The notes below the pieces were generated by a model. It saw only the letters and a program-made list of their open reading frames with translations, was not told the origin of the DNA and searched no databases. 64,000 bases of DNA, taken from positions 2,193,501 to 2,257,500 of the forward strand of contig NZ_CP040818.1 in the NCBI RefSeq assembly GCF_005887635.2, given 5' to 3'. Numbering within the stretch: the first letter of the stretch is position 1; every line of letters begins with the position of its first letter. Below, piece by piece: positions 15,632 through 24,568 of this stretch. The translations under genes and the position numbers were made by a program. This DNA is from Paroceanicella profunda (GTDB taxonomy: Bacteria > Pseudomonadota > Alphaproteobacteria > Rhodobacterales > Rhodobacteraceae).

Positions 15632-16770
15632 TGGCACCGCTCTCGGGCCTCACCTGGGACCATCCGCGCGGCTACTCCGCCCTGGCGGCCGCGGCGGCGG
15701 AGGTGGCGCCGGGCCAGGGCCTGTCGCTGACCTGGGCGCGCCAGCCGCTGGAGGGGTTCGAATCCGCCCCCATCGCGGAGCTCTGCGCCGCGCATGACCT
15801 CGTGGTGCTCGACCACCCGCATGTGGGCGAGGCGGTGGAGGCCGGCTGCCTGCACCCGCTGGAGGAGGTGTTCGGCCCGGCGGAGCTGGCGGCCATCGGC
15901 GCGCGCACCATCGGGCCCTGCCTTGCCTCCTACCGTTATGCCGGCCGGCACTGGGCGCTGCCGCTGGACGCGGCCACCCAGGTGATGGCCACCCGGCCGG
16001 ACCTGCTGGAGACACCCCCCGCCACCTGGCAGGAGGTGCTCGCCCTGTCGCGCGGCGGCACGCCGGTGGCGCTGTCGCTCGCCGGGCCGCACGTGCTGAT
16101 GAGCCTGTTCTCCGTGTGCACTGCGCTGGGCGCGCCGCCTGCCCTCCGCCCGCAGGAGCTGCTGCCGCCGGAGGTGGCGTGCACCGCCTGGGAGATCCTC
16201 TCCGAGCTGGCCGGGCGCAGCCCCGCCGCCCTGCGCCCGCTGAACCCGATCGGCATCCTGAACCGCATGGCGGCGGAGGAGATCGCCGCCTGCGTGCCGC
16301 TCATCTACGGCTATGTGACCTATGCCGCCCCGGCCTCCGGCACGGCGCTGCGCTTCTCCGACGCGCCGCGCGCCACGCCGGGCGGCCGGCCCGGCGGCAC
16401 GCTGGGCGGCACCGGCATCGGGCTGTCGCGCCGTGTCACCCCCACGCCGGAACTGCGCACCCACCTCAGGTGGCTGATGTCCGAGGCGGTGCAGCGCGGC
16501 TTCATCCCCGACCATGACGGCCAGCCGAGTGCCCGCGCCGCCTGGGCGGATGCGGGCGTGAACGCGCGCTGGCGCGGGTTCTACGCCGGCACGGCGGCCA
16601 CGCTGGAGGCCTCCTGCGTGCGGCCGCGCTTCGCCGGCTACATCGCTTTCCAGACCGCGGCCTCCGAGCGGTTGCGCGCCGCGCTGGAGGCGCGCGAGCC
16701 GGCCGCGCGCGCCATGCAGGCGCTGCAGGATCTCTATGACCAGAGCCGCCCTGGCGGCACCGAGACATGA
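15631..16770 (+). CDS. Solute-binding-protein-like protein without signal peptide
   Basis: 379 aa from the ATG at 15631, which shares its first base with the TGA of the upstream gene; a GTG at 15628 is the alternative. The sequence resembles extracellular solute-binding proteins of sugar-type ABC systems ('GLTWDHPRGYSAL', 'LVVLDHPHVGEAVEAGCLHPLEEV', 'RHWALPLDAATQVMATRPDLL'). However, it begins directly with the domain and has no hydrophobic signal sequence, and no permease or ATPase is nearby. Being sandwiched between a CoA-transferase and a crotonase suggests a cytosolic ligand-binding or acyl-handling role. The function is not established. Confidence 0.7.
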   Translation: MAPLSGLTWDHPRGYSALAAAAAEVAPGQGLSLTWARQPLEGFESAPIAELCAAHDLVVLDHPHVGEAVEAGCLHPLEEVFGPAELAAIGARTIGPCLASYRYAGRHWALPLDAATQVMATRPDLLETPPATWQEVLALSRGGTPVALSLAGPHVLMSLFSVCTALGAPPALRPQELLPPEVACTAWEILSELAGRSPAALRPLNPIGILNRMAAEEIAACVPLIYGYVTYAAPASGTALRFSDAPRATPGGRPGGTLGGTGIGLSRRVTPTPELRTHLRWLMSEAVQRGFIPDHDGQPSARAAWADAGVNARWRGFYAGTAATLEASCVRPRFAGYIAFQTAASERLRAALEAREPAARAMQALQDLYDQSRPGGTET

Positions 16771-16777
16771 GGACGAC

Positions 16778-17548
16778 ATGACCCAGGACCTGCTGTTCGA
16801 GATCGACGGCGCCGTGGCCACCATCACGCTGAACCGCCCGGAGAAGCTCAATTCCGTGACCCCGGAGATGGCGGGGGCCATCACTGCCGCCCTCTCCATC
16901 TGCGAGGCGGACCCCTCCCTGCGCTGCGTGATCCTCACCGGGGCGGGGGAGCGCGCCTTCTGCGCCGGCTCCGACATCGGCGCGCTGGACGCCTATGCCA
17001 CCCCCTGGGATTTCCGCAACCGGCCGGACTATTGCGACGCCGTGCGCGCCTTTCGCAAACCCTGCATCGCGGCGGTGAACGGCTATGCCTTCGGCGGCGG
17101 GCTGGAGACGGCGCTTTCCTGCGACATCCGCCTCGCCTCCGCCACCGCCAGTTTCGCCGCGCCGGAGATCAAGCTGGGATGGATCGGCGGCGGCGGCATG
17201 GCGGCGCAACTGGCCCATTCCATCGGGGCGTCTAACGCGGCGCTCATGGTGATGACCGGGGACCCGGTGCGCGCGCAGACGGCGCTGGCCTGGGGGCTGG
17301 TGAGCGAGGTGCTGGCCCCGGAGGCGCTACTGCCGCGCGCCCGCGCGCTGGCCGGGATCATCGCGGCGCGCGCGCCCATCGCCGCGGAGACCGCGAAGCT
17401 GAACCTGCGCGCCGCCCATGCCATGCCGCTGGAGAAGGCCATCGAATACGAGCGTGACCTGCAGACGATCTGCTTTGCCACCGAAGACGCCGCCGAGGGC
17501 CGTCGCGCCTTCGCCGAAAAGCGCCCTCCGGTGTTCCGGCACCGCTGA
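16778..17548 (+). CDS. Enoyl-CoA hydratase/isomerase family protein
   Basis: 256 aa crotonase-fold enzyme. The oxyanion-hole segment 'RAFCAGSDIGAL' and the second hole 'GYAFGGGLETALSCDIRLA' are present. Both catalytic glutamates of hydratases are retained (Glu in GGLETA and in APEIKLGW). Starts 7 bp after the binding-protein-like gene with GAGGA upstream; last gene of the operon. Probably hydrates or isomerises the CoA ester made by the upstream CoA-transferase. The last 18 bases are the beginning of the tandem repeat that follows. Confidence 0.9.
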   Translation: MTQDLLFEIDGAVATITLNRPEKLNSVTPEMAGAITAALSICEADPSLRCVILTGAGERAFCAGSDIGALDAYATPWDFRNRPDYCDAVRAFRKPCIAAVNGYAFGGGLETALSCDIRLASATASFAAPEIKLGWIGGGGMAAQLAHSIGASNAALMVMTGDPVRAQTALAWGLVSEVLAPEALLPRARALAGIIAARAPIAAETAKLNLRAAHAMPLEKAIEYERDLQTICFATEDAAEGRRAFAEKRPPVFRHR

Positions 17549-17985
17549 GGCGGCGGGCCCGGGGGCGCCGCGATCCCGTCGGGATGCATGCCCGAGAACA
17601 GGCGAGGCCCGGACCGGCGACCGCGGCGCGGCGCGGTGTTCCGGCGCCGTAGACGCAGTGGGCCCGAGGCACTGCGATCCTGTCGGGATGCACGCCCGGG
17701 GGCAGGCGAGGCCCGGACCGGCGACCACGGTGCGGCCCGGTGTTCCGGCGCCGTGGAGGCGGCGGGCCGGGGGCACTGTGATACCGCCAAGGCGCACGCA
17801 CCCGAGTGCGGGCGGGGCACGGAATGGCCACCGCGACGGGGCGCGGTGTTCGGGCGCTGCAGAGGCGCTGGGCCCGGAAGGCACCGTGATGCCCTCGGGT
17901 GGCGCGCGCCGGAAAGCTGATGCGCCCGGGATCACATCCCACGGATCGCCCATCATCGGTACGCATGCCGCGGCGGTCCGGCGCT
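17531..17985. repeat. About 105-bp imperfect tandem repeat starting in the end of the hydratase gene
   Basis: Units begin GTGTTCCGGCRCCG at 17531, 17636, 17740 and 17846 (spacing 105, 104, 106); a degraded fifth begins near 17972. The first unit includes the last codons and stop of the enoyl-CoA hydratase gene. Shared blocks include a GTCGGGATGCAYGCCCG-like segment and GGCGAGGCCCGGACCGGCGA (first two units). The array fills most of the gap 17549-18257 before the convergent GNAT gene; the remainder (17990-18257) is GC-rich with no gene seen. Confidence 0.85.
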
Positions 17986-18257
17986 GTTGAGCCCGGCGGG
18001 CCCCGGGGGGACGGCGCAGCCGCAGGGGCGCGCCCGGGGGCTGGTGCTGTGGAGGCCGGGTGCCACGGCGCGGCCCCGGCCGGAGTGCGCGTCGAAGGGG
18101 GGCGCCTCCATTGATGCCGAGGGACCGCTGCAATGCTGCCGGGTCTCGCGCCGGGAGGCCGGCGCGGCGGAAACCGGGGCGCGCCGGGCCTTGCGGCGGG
18201 ACGCGGGCCTGGGGTGCCGGCGTTGCGCGCGGTGGTTCCGGCGCGCCGGCGCCGGGC

Positions 18258-18716
18258 TCAGCCGAGCCGGCGCTCCATCAGCAGCGTGGTCTCATGGCCG
18301 TCATGGATCTCGCGCAGCGGGCGGTAGCCGAGGCTGGTGTAGAAGGGCACGGCGGGCAGGGCGGCGGGCACCTCCAGCCGGGCAATGCCGCGGGCCCGGG
18401 CCTCTGCCTCCACCGCGGCCATCAGCCGGCGGCCCACCCCGGCGCGGTGCAGGGCGGGCGAGACGAAGACGCTGCGCACCGACGTGCCCTCCAGGCTCGC
18501 CGTGCCCACCACCGCACCGTCCCGCAGCGCCACGAAGGCGGTGCGCGCGGCGAAGAGCGCGGCGAGCGGCCCCGGCGCGAAGGCCCCTGCGGCGCGTTCG
18601 ATCACCTCCGTCGGATAGGCGCGTGCGAGGGTTTCGCGCAGGGCCGCGCAGATCACCGCGCTGGCTGCGGCGGCATCATCGGCGCCGGCGCGGCGGATCT
18701 CGATCTCATGGGTCAT
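18258..18716 (-). CDS. GNAT-family N-acetyltransferase
   Basis: 152 aa. One GNAT domain: 'IRRAGADDAAAASAVI' beta-1 region, 'VSPALHRAGVGRRLMAAVEAEA' with the acetyl-CoA pyrophosphate loop (Q/RxxGxG/A type: HRAGVG), and 'VPFYTSLGYRPL' near the C-terminus. Cytoplasmic. Divergent from the DUF2254 gene. The acceptor substrate cannot be predicted. Confidence 0.88.
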   Translation of the reverse strand: MTHEIEIRRAGADDAAAASAVICAALRETLARAYPTEVIERAAGAFAPGPLAALFAARTAFVALRDGAVVGTASLEGTSVRSVFVSPALHRAGVGRRLMAAVEAEARARGIARLEVPAALPAVPFYTSLGYRPLREIHDGHETTLLMERRLG

Positions 18717-18910
18717 GCTGGTCCGGTCTCCCCGCGCCTCGGTCCGGCTGTCCCGGCCCGCGTCGCGCCTGCATAGCGCAGGCCGGATGCGGGCGCTATC
18801 GCCCTGCGGCCGCTTCGGGCTAGGTTTGAGGGGGAGCGCGGCGCCGCAAGGGGCGCCGCCCGATCCCTCGCCGCGGTGCCGGCAGGGCAGGGCGAGGGAG
18901 CCGGGGCAGG

Positions 18911-20239
18911 ATGATTTCGAAATGGCACTGGCTGCTGCTGCAGTTTTCCCGCCGGCTCTGGGTGCGGGCGGCGCTGCTGGCGCTGCTGGGCGTGGCCGCG
19001 GCGCTGCTGGCCACGCTGGCCGAGCAGGTGCTGCCCTGGGACATGCCCTTCACCGTGGAGGCGAACGCGGTTGACCGCATCCTCGACATCCTCGCCTCCA
19101 GCATGCTCGCGGTCACCACCTTCTCGCTCAGCGTGATGGTTTCGGCCTATGGCGCGGCCACCAGCAATGTCACCCCCCGGGCCACCCGGCTGCTGGTGCA
19201 GGACCCCACCACCCAGAACGTGCTGGCGGTGTTCCTCGGCTCGTTCCTGTTCAGCCTGGTGGGGATCGTGGCGCTGGGCACCGGCTCCTACGGCGAGCGG
19301 GGGCGGGCGGTGCTGTTCATCGTCACCATCGGGGTGATCGTGATCATCGTGGTGACCATGGTGCGCTGGATCGACTATCTCTCCGGTCTCGGCCGGGTGG
19401 GGGAGACCACGGAGCGGGTGGAGACGGCCACGGCCGCGGCGATCGCGGCCCGGGTGGCGGACCCCTATCTCGGCGGCCGCCCCGCCACGGCGGCGGAGGA
19501 GGTCTGCCCGCCCGGCGCGCGGCCGGTGTTCCCGCAGCACTCGGGCTACATCCAGCATGTCGACATCGCCGGCCTCTCGGATGTCGCGGAAGCGCGCGGG
19601 CTCACGGTTCAGGTGCTCACCCTGCCGGGCAGCTTCGTGCATTCGGGGCGGGCGCTGGCGCGCATCGGGGGCCTGTCGATGACCGGCCTGGAGGCAGACG
19701 GTGTCGCCTGGCTGGAGGCCTGCGCCGCGGTGCGGGCGTGCTTCACCATCGGCGAGCACCGCTCCTTCGACCAGGACCCGCGCTTCGGTCTGTGCGTGAT
19801 GGCCGAGATCGCCTCGCGCGCGCTCTCCCCGGCGGTGAACGACCACGGCACGGCCATCGACGTGCTCAGCCGCAGCGTGCGCCTGCTCGCGCCCTGGGCC
19901 GGACAGGTGGCGCCGGAGGACGAGGAGGACATTCCCTACCCCAGGGTTCTGGTGCCGCGGATCGAGGTGGAGGATCTGTTCGCCGACCTGTTCCCGCCGG
20001 TGGCGCGGGACGGGGCCGGGCATCTTGAGGTGCATATCCGGCTGCAGAAGTCCCTCTCGGCGCTGCTGGCGATGGGCGACGCCGAATTCAGCCGCTGCGC
20101 CCGCGCCCAGTCGCGCGAGGCGATGGACCGGGCGGAGATCGGCCTGTCGCTGGAGGCCGACCGTGCCACCCTGCGCGCGCTCTGCCTCCGCGAGGGCCTC
20201 GCGGAGGAGGCGGCGGGCTCAGGGAGAGGCGAGGGCTGA
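18911..20239 (+). CDS. DUF2254 family membrane protein
   Basis: 442 aa. Four hydrophobic helices in the first 155 residues (about 17-37, 60-85, 103-125, 133-155), then a soluble region of some 280 residues containing 'FPQHSGYIQHVDI' and 'DPRFGLCVMAEIASRALSPAVNDHGTA', both typical of DUF2254 proteins. Inner-membrane protein, function unknown; the conserved region after the helices suggests a cytoplasmic regulatory or binding domain. Stands alone. Confidence 0.85.
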   Translation: MISKWHWLLLQFSRRLWVRAALLALLGVAAALLATLAEQVLPWDMPFTVEANAVDRILDILASSMLAVTTFSLSVMVSAYGAATSNVTPRATRLLVQDPTTQNVLAVFLGSFLFSLVGIVALGTGSYGERGRAVLFIVTIGVIVIIVVTMVRWIDYLSGLGRVGETTERVETATAAAIAARVADPYLGGRPATAAEEVCPPGARPVFPQHSGYIQHVDIAGLSDVAEARGLTVQVLTLPGSFVHSGRALARIGGLSMTGLEADGVAWLEACAAVRACFTIGEHRSFDQDPRFGLCVMAEIASRALSPAVNDHGTAIDVLSRSVRLLAPWAGQVAPEDEEDIPYPRVLVPRIEVEDLFADLFPPVARDGAGHLEVHIRLQKSLSALLAMGDAEFSRCARAQSREAMDRAEIGLSLEADRATLRALCLREGLAEEAAGSGRGEG

Positions 20240-20437
20240 GGGCCGGTGTTGCGGCGGGAGGCTGGGAGCTGACGGCAGATGGCTGGGGCGGAGGATTGAA
20301 TGCTGAGAGCCGAGAACTGAGAGCCGCAACTGCCAGCCGAGAGCTGAGAAAGCATAGACCAGGGGCGCTCAGACTGGCGATCAGTGGCGCATGGGCCGGG
20401 GAATGGTGGTGCTCAGACTGAAAACGGAGAGTGCATA

Positions 20438-20465
20438 GGCTCAGGGCTCAGGGCTCAGGGCTCAG
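20438..20465. repeat. 7-bp tandem array (GGCTCAG x4)
   Basis: Four perfect GGCTCAG units. The gap 20240-20880 around it contains no gene; 20240-20370 is made of loose GCTGAGAGCCGAGAAC-like repetitions. Lies between the convergent DUF2254 and DUF1127 genes. Confidence 0.9.
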
Positions 20466-20483
20466 GGCGCACAGACCGGGGCG

Positions 20484-20569
20484 GATGACGCAGGGGCTGA
20501 GGACCGAGAGATCACGGGCTAGGACGGATGGCGCACGGGTTGAGGACCGAGAGTTCACGGGCTGGGAGG
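20484..20569. repeat. 43-bp tandem duplication
   Basis: Two adjacent 43-bp copies (20484-20526 and 20527-20569) that share the cores GAGGACCGAGAG and TCACGGGCT. Shorter relatives (GGCGCACGGGCTG, GTGCACGGGCTGTGGACTGG) continue to about 20660. Same convergent gap as the 7-bp array. Confidence 0.85.
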
Positions 20570-20833
20570 GCAGGCCGGCGACTGGTGGCGCATAGCCCGG
20601 AGGCTGATGGCGCACGGGCTGCGGACTCGTTGTGCACGGGCTGTGGACTGGAGCGCACGTGCACCGAGGTAACGCGGTGCGCGCTGGCCCCGTCCGCCGC
20701 TCCCGACCAATGCCGGGGGGCGGCCATCGGCGGGCCCGCGGCGCAGGGCGCCTGCCGGTGGCCGGACAGCAGAACGCCCCGGCGATCGCATCGTCGGGGC
20801 GCAGCGGGTCCGGGGTGCCCCGGACCGGGGTTC

Positions 20834-20861
20834 GGCACAGGCCCGGGGAGCGGGCCGTGCC
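20834..20861 (-). terminator. Strong hairpin downstream of the DUF1127 gene
   Basis: GGCAC and GGCCCG (20834-20838, 20840-20845) pair with CGGGCC and GTGCC (20851-20861), with one bulged A, 20 bp after the DUF1127 stop. There is no T-tract, so intrinsic termination would be weak; it could instead protect the 3' end of the short mRNA. Confidence 0.5.
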
Positions 20862-20880
20862 GGCGCGGCTCAGAGCTGGT

Positions 20881-21099
20881 TCAGCTCTGGTGGCCGCGGG
20901 CCAGGGTGTCGGCGAGTGCGTCGATCTCGCCCGGTTCGAGGCCGATATCGGAGAGCTGCGCCGGCGACAGCGCGCGCAGGGCACGGCTGGTTGCGCGGGT
21001 GCGCTGCCAGACGGTGTAGCGCTCGACGATCGAGCCGAAGAGGGAGCGGGTCTTCGCAGCGCCGTACGCGCCGGAAGCGGTCGGTTCGTACAGAGCCAT
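20881..21099 (-). CDS. DUF1127 (YjiS-like) small protein
   Basis: 72 aa. The C-terminal half 'TRATSRALRALSPAQLSDIGLEPGEIDALA' is the arginine-containing DUF1127 signature (R..R.L..L...L.DIGL). In Rhodobacter and Agrobacterium such proteins have been linked to RNA turnover and small-RNA maturation and to phosphate or stress responses. Here no target is visible. Preceded by a near-perfect palindrome at 21192-21208 and followed by a strong hairpin, so it is a free-standing, probably regulated gene. Confidence 0.85.
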   Translation of the reverse strand: MALYEPTASGAYGAAKTRSLFGSIVERYTVWQRTRATSRALRALSPAQLSDIGLEPGEIDALADTLARGHQS

Positions 21100-21191
21100 G
21101 ATCCGGTTTCCTATGTCATTCGTGTGGGGGCATGAGTGCCTGTCGAGGAGGCAGATAGGCCGGAATCCCTCGGTACACAACACCGTGAAAA

Positions 21192-21208
21192 TGCATGTCT
21201 GACATGCA
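21192..21208. promoter_or_regulatory. 17-bp palindrome upstream of DUF1127 gene
   Basis: TGCATGTC - T - GACATGCA: two 8-bp perfect arms around one base, 93-109 bp upstream of the DUF1127 start. Looks like the binding site of a dimeric regulator. The rest of the gap 21100-21533 (up to ruvC) shows no gene. Confidence 0.5.
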
Positions 21209-21533
21209 AGCGGAGCATCGATTGCCAGATCCATGTGCAGAATGAAAACTCTCGCCCCGCCGGGCCGGGGGACCGCCGCGCCCCCGGGACAAGATGCGCC
21301 CGGCTGTGGGGCCGCGTGCCGGGCGTCCGGCGGGGGGAGGGCGGCTGCGGCTTCGCGGTGGATGCGGGGGCCTTTCCGTGACGCGAAGCGGCGCGGGGCC
21401 GGACGAAACGCCCGTGCAGACGGGCGCATCGGCGGTGGCCCGGGCGGACGGATCGCCACTGGCGCCTTGTTCGCGTTTCGTGCTAGTGAAGGGCAAGTGA
21501 CTGGAACCATTCGGATCTGAACGGGGAGACCCC

Positions 21534-22055
21534 ATGCGCGTCATCGGCATAGATCCCGGCCTGCGCCACACCGGCTGGGGGGTGGTCGACGTGGCCGGCA
21601 GCCGCATCGTCCATGTGGCGAACGGCACCTGTCACTCGCAGGGGACCGAGCTTGCCTACCGGCTGCTGAGCCTGTTCGAGCAGCTCTCGGTGGTCTTCGA
21701 GGCGCATGGGCCCGATACCGCCGCCGTCGAGCAGACCTTCGTGAACAAGGACGCCGCCGGCACGCTGAAACTGGGCCAGGCCCGGGCGATCGCGCTGCTG
21801 GTGCCGGCGCGGGCCGGGCTGGAGGTGGCCGAATACGCGCCCAACGCGGTGAAGAAGGTGGTGGTGGGCGTGGGCCACGCGCAGAAGGGACAGGTCGAGC
21901 ACATGGTGCGGCTGCAGCTTCCAACGGCCGTGATCGAGGGGCCGGACGCGGCGGACGCGCTCGCCATCGCGCTGTGCCACGCCCACCATGCCCGGTTCGC
22001 CGGAAGGCTGACGGCCGCGATCGACAAGGCCGGTGAAAAGGCAGGTGCGGCATGA
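21534..22055 (+). CDS. ruvC: Holliday junction endonuclease RuvC
   Basis: 173 aa, normal length. Resolves Holliday junctions with RuvAB. The four-acid active site is in place: Asp7 in '[14 protein letters not shown]', Glu in '[11 protein letters not shown]', and the two Asp of '[16 protein letters not shown]'. ATG with GGGGAGA upstream. Its stop overlaps the ruvA start by 4 bp, so ruvC-ruvA-ruvB are co-transcribed. Confidence 0.97.
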   Translation: MRVIGIDPGLRHTGWGVVDVAGSRIVHVANGTCHSQGTELAYRLLSLFEQLSVVFEAHGPDTAAVEQTFVNKDAAGTLKLGQARAIALLVPARAGLEVAEYAPNAVKKVVVGVGHAQKGQVEHMVRLQLPTAVIEGPDAADALAIALCHAHHARFAGRLTAAIDKAGEKAGAA

Positions 22056-22759
22056 TCGGCAAGATCGGCGGGCGGGTGGATTACATCGCGAGCGACCACG
22101 TGCTGATCGATACCGGCGGCGTGGGTTATCTCGTCTACTGCTCGGACCGGACGCTGGCGCGGATGCCGAAGCCCGGCGGCACCGTGGCGCTCTACACCGA
22201 GCTGCTGGTGCGCGAGGACCTGCTGCAGCTCTTCGGCTTTCCCACCATGATCGAGCGCGAGTGGCACCGGCTGCTGACCTCGGTGCAGGGCGTGGGCGCA
22301 CGGGTGGGGCTGGCGATTCTCGGGCGGCTGGGCCCTGAAGGGCTGGGCCGGGCGCTGGCGCTGGGAGACGTGGCTGCGATCAGGGCGGCGCCCGGCGTCG
22401 GGCCGAAACTCGCGACGCGCATCGTGAGCGAGCTGAAGGACAAGGCACCGGCCATCATGGCGCTCGGCTCGGGCGGAGCGCAGCCGGCCATGGTTTCGGG
22501 CCAGCCCGAAACCTCTCCGGAGCCGGGCCCGGCTCCGGAGACTGCGCAGCCCGGGGCTGCGCAGATGGCCGTGTCCCGCCCCCCCCCGGCCGTGTCGCAG
22601 GCGGATGCGTCGGCGGATGCCCTGTCCGCCCTGGTCAATCTCGGCTATGGCATGGGAGATGCGGCCGGTGCCGTGGCGCGCGCCGCCGCCGAGGCCCCCG
22701 AGGCGGGGACCGCCGCCCTCATCCGCGCCGCCCTGAAGCTGCTCGCCCCGAAAGGCTGA
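22052..22759 (+). CDS. ruvA: Holliday junction DNA helicase subunit RuvA
   Basis: 235 aa. N-terminal OB domain ('[12 protein letters not shown]', '[15 protein letters not shown]'), two helix-hairpin-helix motifs ('[17 protein letters not shown]' and '[21 protein letters not shown]') for junction binding, a long Pro/Ala linker (about 145-185), and the C-terminal RuvB-binding helices ('[13 protein letters not shown]'). The linker is longer than in E. coli, common in alphaproteobacteria. Confidence 0.97.
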   Translation: MIGKIGGRVDYIASDHVLIDTGGVGYLVYCSDRTLARMPKPGGTVALYTELLVREDLLQLFGFPTMIEREWHRLLTSVQGVGARVGLAILGRLGPEGLGRALALGDVAAIRAAPGVGPKLATRIVSELKDKAPAIMALGSGGAQPAMVSGQPETSPEPGPAPETAQPGAAQMAVSRPPPAVSQADASADALSALVNLGYGMGDAAGAVARAAAEAPEAGTAALIRAALKLLAPKG

Positions 22760-22779
22760 CCTGAAAGGTTGATCCGACC

Positions 22780-23823
22780 ATGGCTGCATCCGAGGCCCCC
22801 GATCCGCTGATCCGCCCCGACGCCCGGCCCGAGGATTCGGACCGCGCCCTGCGGCCGCAGACCCTGGACGATTTCGTCGGCCAGAAGGAGGCCCGCGCCA
22901 ACCTGCGCGTGTTCATCGAGAGCGCGCGCCAGCGCGGCCAGGCCATGGACCACACGCTGTTCTACGGGCCCCCCGGCCTCGGCAAGACCACGCTGGCGCA
23001 GATCATGTCGCGCGAGCTGGGGGTGAACTTCCGCATGACCTCGGGCCCGGTGCTGGCGAAGGCGGGCGACCTTGCCGCCATCCTCACCAATCTCGACACC
23101 CGCGACGTGCTGTTCATCGACGAGATCCACCGCCTGAACCCGGTGGTGGAGGAGGTGCTCTACCCGGCGCTGGAGGATTTCGCTCTCGACCTCGTGATCG
23201 GCGAGGGGCCGGCGGCGCGCACCGTGCGCATCGACCTGCCGCCCTTCACCTTGGTGGGCGCCACCACCCGGCTGGGCCTGCTCACCACGCCGCTGCGCGA
23301 CCGCTTCGGCATCCCCACCCGGCTGGAGTTCTACACCGTGGAGGAGCTGGAACTCATCGTCACCCGCGCCGCGCGCCTGCTGGGGGCCGAGGCCGATGCG
23401 GCCGGCGCCCGCGAGATCGCCCGCCGCGCCCGCGGCACGCCGCGCATCGCCGGGCGGCTGCTGCGCCGGGTGGTGGACTTCGCCGTGGTCGAGGGCGACG
23501 GCCGCGTCACCCGCGCGCTCGCCGACATGGCGCTGCACCGGCTCGGGGTCGACGACCTCGGGCTCGACGGGGCCGACCGGCGCTACCTCGGCATGCTGGC
23601 GGAGAATTTCGGCGGCGGGCCGGTGGGGGTGGAGACCATGGCCGCCGCGCTGTCGGAGAGCCGCGACGCGATCGAGGAGGTGATCGAGCCCTTCCTCCTC
23701 CAGCAGGGGCTGCTGCAGCGCACGCCGCGCGGGCGCATGCTGGGCCGCCGGGCCTGGACGCACCTCGGCCTCACGCCGCCGCGTCAGCCTCCGCAGGCGA
23801 GCCTGTTCGGAGACGATGCGTGA
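22780..23823 (+). CDS. ruvB: Holliday junction branch-migration ATPase RuvB
   Basis: 347 aa AAA+ motor. Walker A '[12 protein letters not shown]', Walker B '[10 protein letters not shown]', sensor 1 '[11 protein letters not shown]', arginine finger in '[10 protein letters not shown]', and the C-terminal winged helix ending with '[15 protein letters not shown]'. Twenty bases after ruvA, same operon. Confidence 0.97.
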   Translation: MAASEAPDPLIRPDARPEDSDRALRPQTLDDFVGQKEARANLRVFIESARQRGQAMDHTLFYGPPGLGKTTLAQIMSRELGVNFRMTSGPVLAKAGDLAAILTNLDTRDVLFIDEIHRLNPVVEEVLYPALEDFALDLVIGEGPAARTVRIDLPPFTLVGATTRLGLLTTPLRDRFGIPTRLEFYTVEELELIVTRAARLLGAEADAAGAREIARRARGTPRIAGRLLRRVVDFAVVEGDGRVTRALADMALHRLGVDDLGLDGADRRYLGMLAENFGGGPVGVETMAAALSESRDAIEEVIEPFLLQQGLLQRTPRGRMLGRRAWTHLGLTPPRQPPQASLFGDDA

Positions 23824-23908
23824 GCGCGCCCGCACCGGCGCGCGGTTTCGCCGCCGGCGCCGGCGTGCTATGCCCGCGGCCCTGCGTGACACTGAGGAGA
23901 CCGTATCC

Positions 23909-24568
23909 GTGCTGACCCCCCGGAGCGCCGGCGAAGACCTGGCCGAGGAGATCGCCGCGCTGTTCACCCGCGCCGACGGAAGCTTCCGCTTCGCGCGCTG
24001 GGGCTGCACGCCGGCACCGGTGGTCTTCGGCACCGACGACGCCACCCTGGTGCCGATGCGCGCCGCGATGGAGGAGGTTGCCGGCCACGCCGGGCTCGCC
24101 CTGGCCGAGACGGACCCGGAGCTGGGCTCCAACTTCATCGTGTTCTTCTGCGCGCACTGGGCGGACCTTTCCGACGTGCCGCATCTCGAGCGCCTGCTGC
24201 CGGAGCTCGGCGGGCTCATCTCCCGGCTGGAGGCGGCGGGGGCGAACCAGTACCGGCACTTCCGCTTCTCCGGGGGCGGGGCGATCCGCGCCTGCATCCT
24301 GCTGCTGCGCCAGGACGAACACCTGGCCGCGGTGCCCGCCCACACGCTCATGCTGTCGCAGACCGTGCAGAGCCTGCTGCTGTGGTCGGACACCGCCTTC
24401 CGCGAGACGAGCGCGCTGCACATCCTGGGCGAGGGCCGGGTGGCGGCGGTGAAACCCGGCTGCGCGGCGCTGCTGCGCGCCGCCTACGACCCCGCGCTGC
24501 CCGACGCCTCCGCCGACAGGGCCACGGCGCTGCGCCTCGCCGCGCGCATCGGGCTGCGCCTGTCATGA
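23909..24568 (+). CDS. Conserved hypothetical protein between ruvB and ybgC
   Basis: 219 aa from the GTG at 23909, chosen for the GAGGAG 9 bases upstream; an ATG at 23870 or 23816 would add an arginine-rich N-terminus. I do not recognise a named domain. Features: 'RFARWGCTPAPVVFGTDDATL', 'ETDPELGSNFIVFFCAHWADL', 'QYRHFRFSGGGAIRACILLLR', an alpha/beta pattern without signal peptide or membrane helix. Its stop overlaps the ybgC start (ATGA), linking it to the ruv-tol run; the same position is, to my knowledge, often occupied by a related protein in Rhodobacteraceae. Confidence 0.75.
   Translation: MLTPRSAGEDLAEEIAALFTRADGSFRFARWGCTPAPVVFGTDDATLVPMRAAMEEVAGHAGLALAETDPELGSNFIVFFCAHWADLSDVPHLERLLPELGGLISRLEAAGANQYRHFRFSGGGAIRACILLLRQDEHLAAVPAHTLMLSQTVQSLLLWSDTAFRETSALHILGEGRVAAVKPGCAALLRAAYDPALPDASADRATALRLAARIGLRLS

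Noticed and set aside
20448..21019. Open frames in the repeat-rich gap before the DUF1127 gene
   Set aside because: They are built from degenerate repeats, lack start signals, and partly run antisense to the DUF1127 gene.
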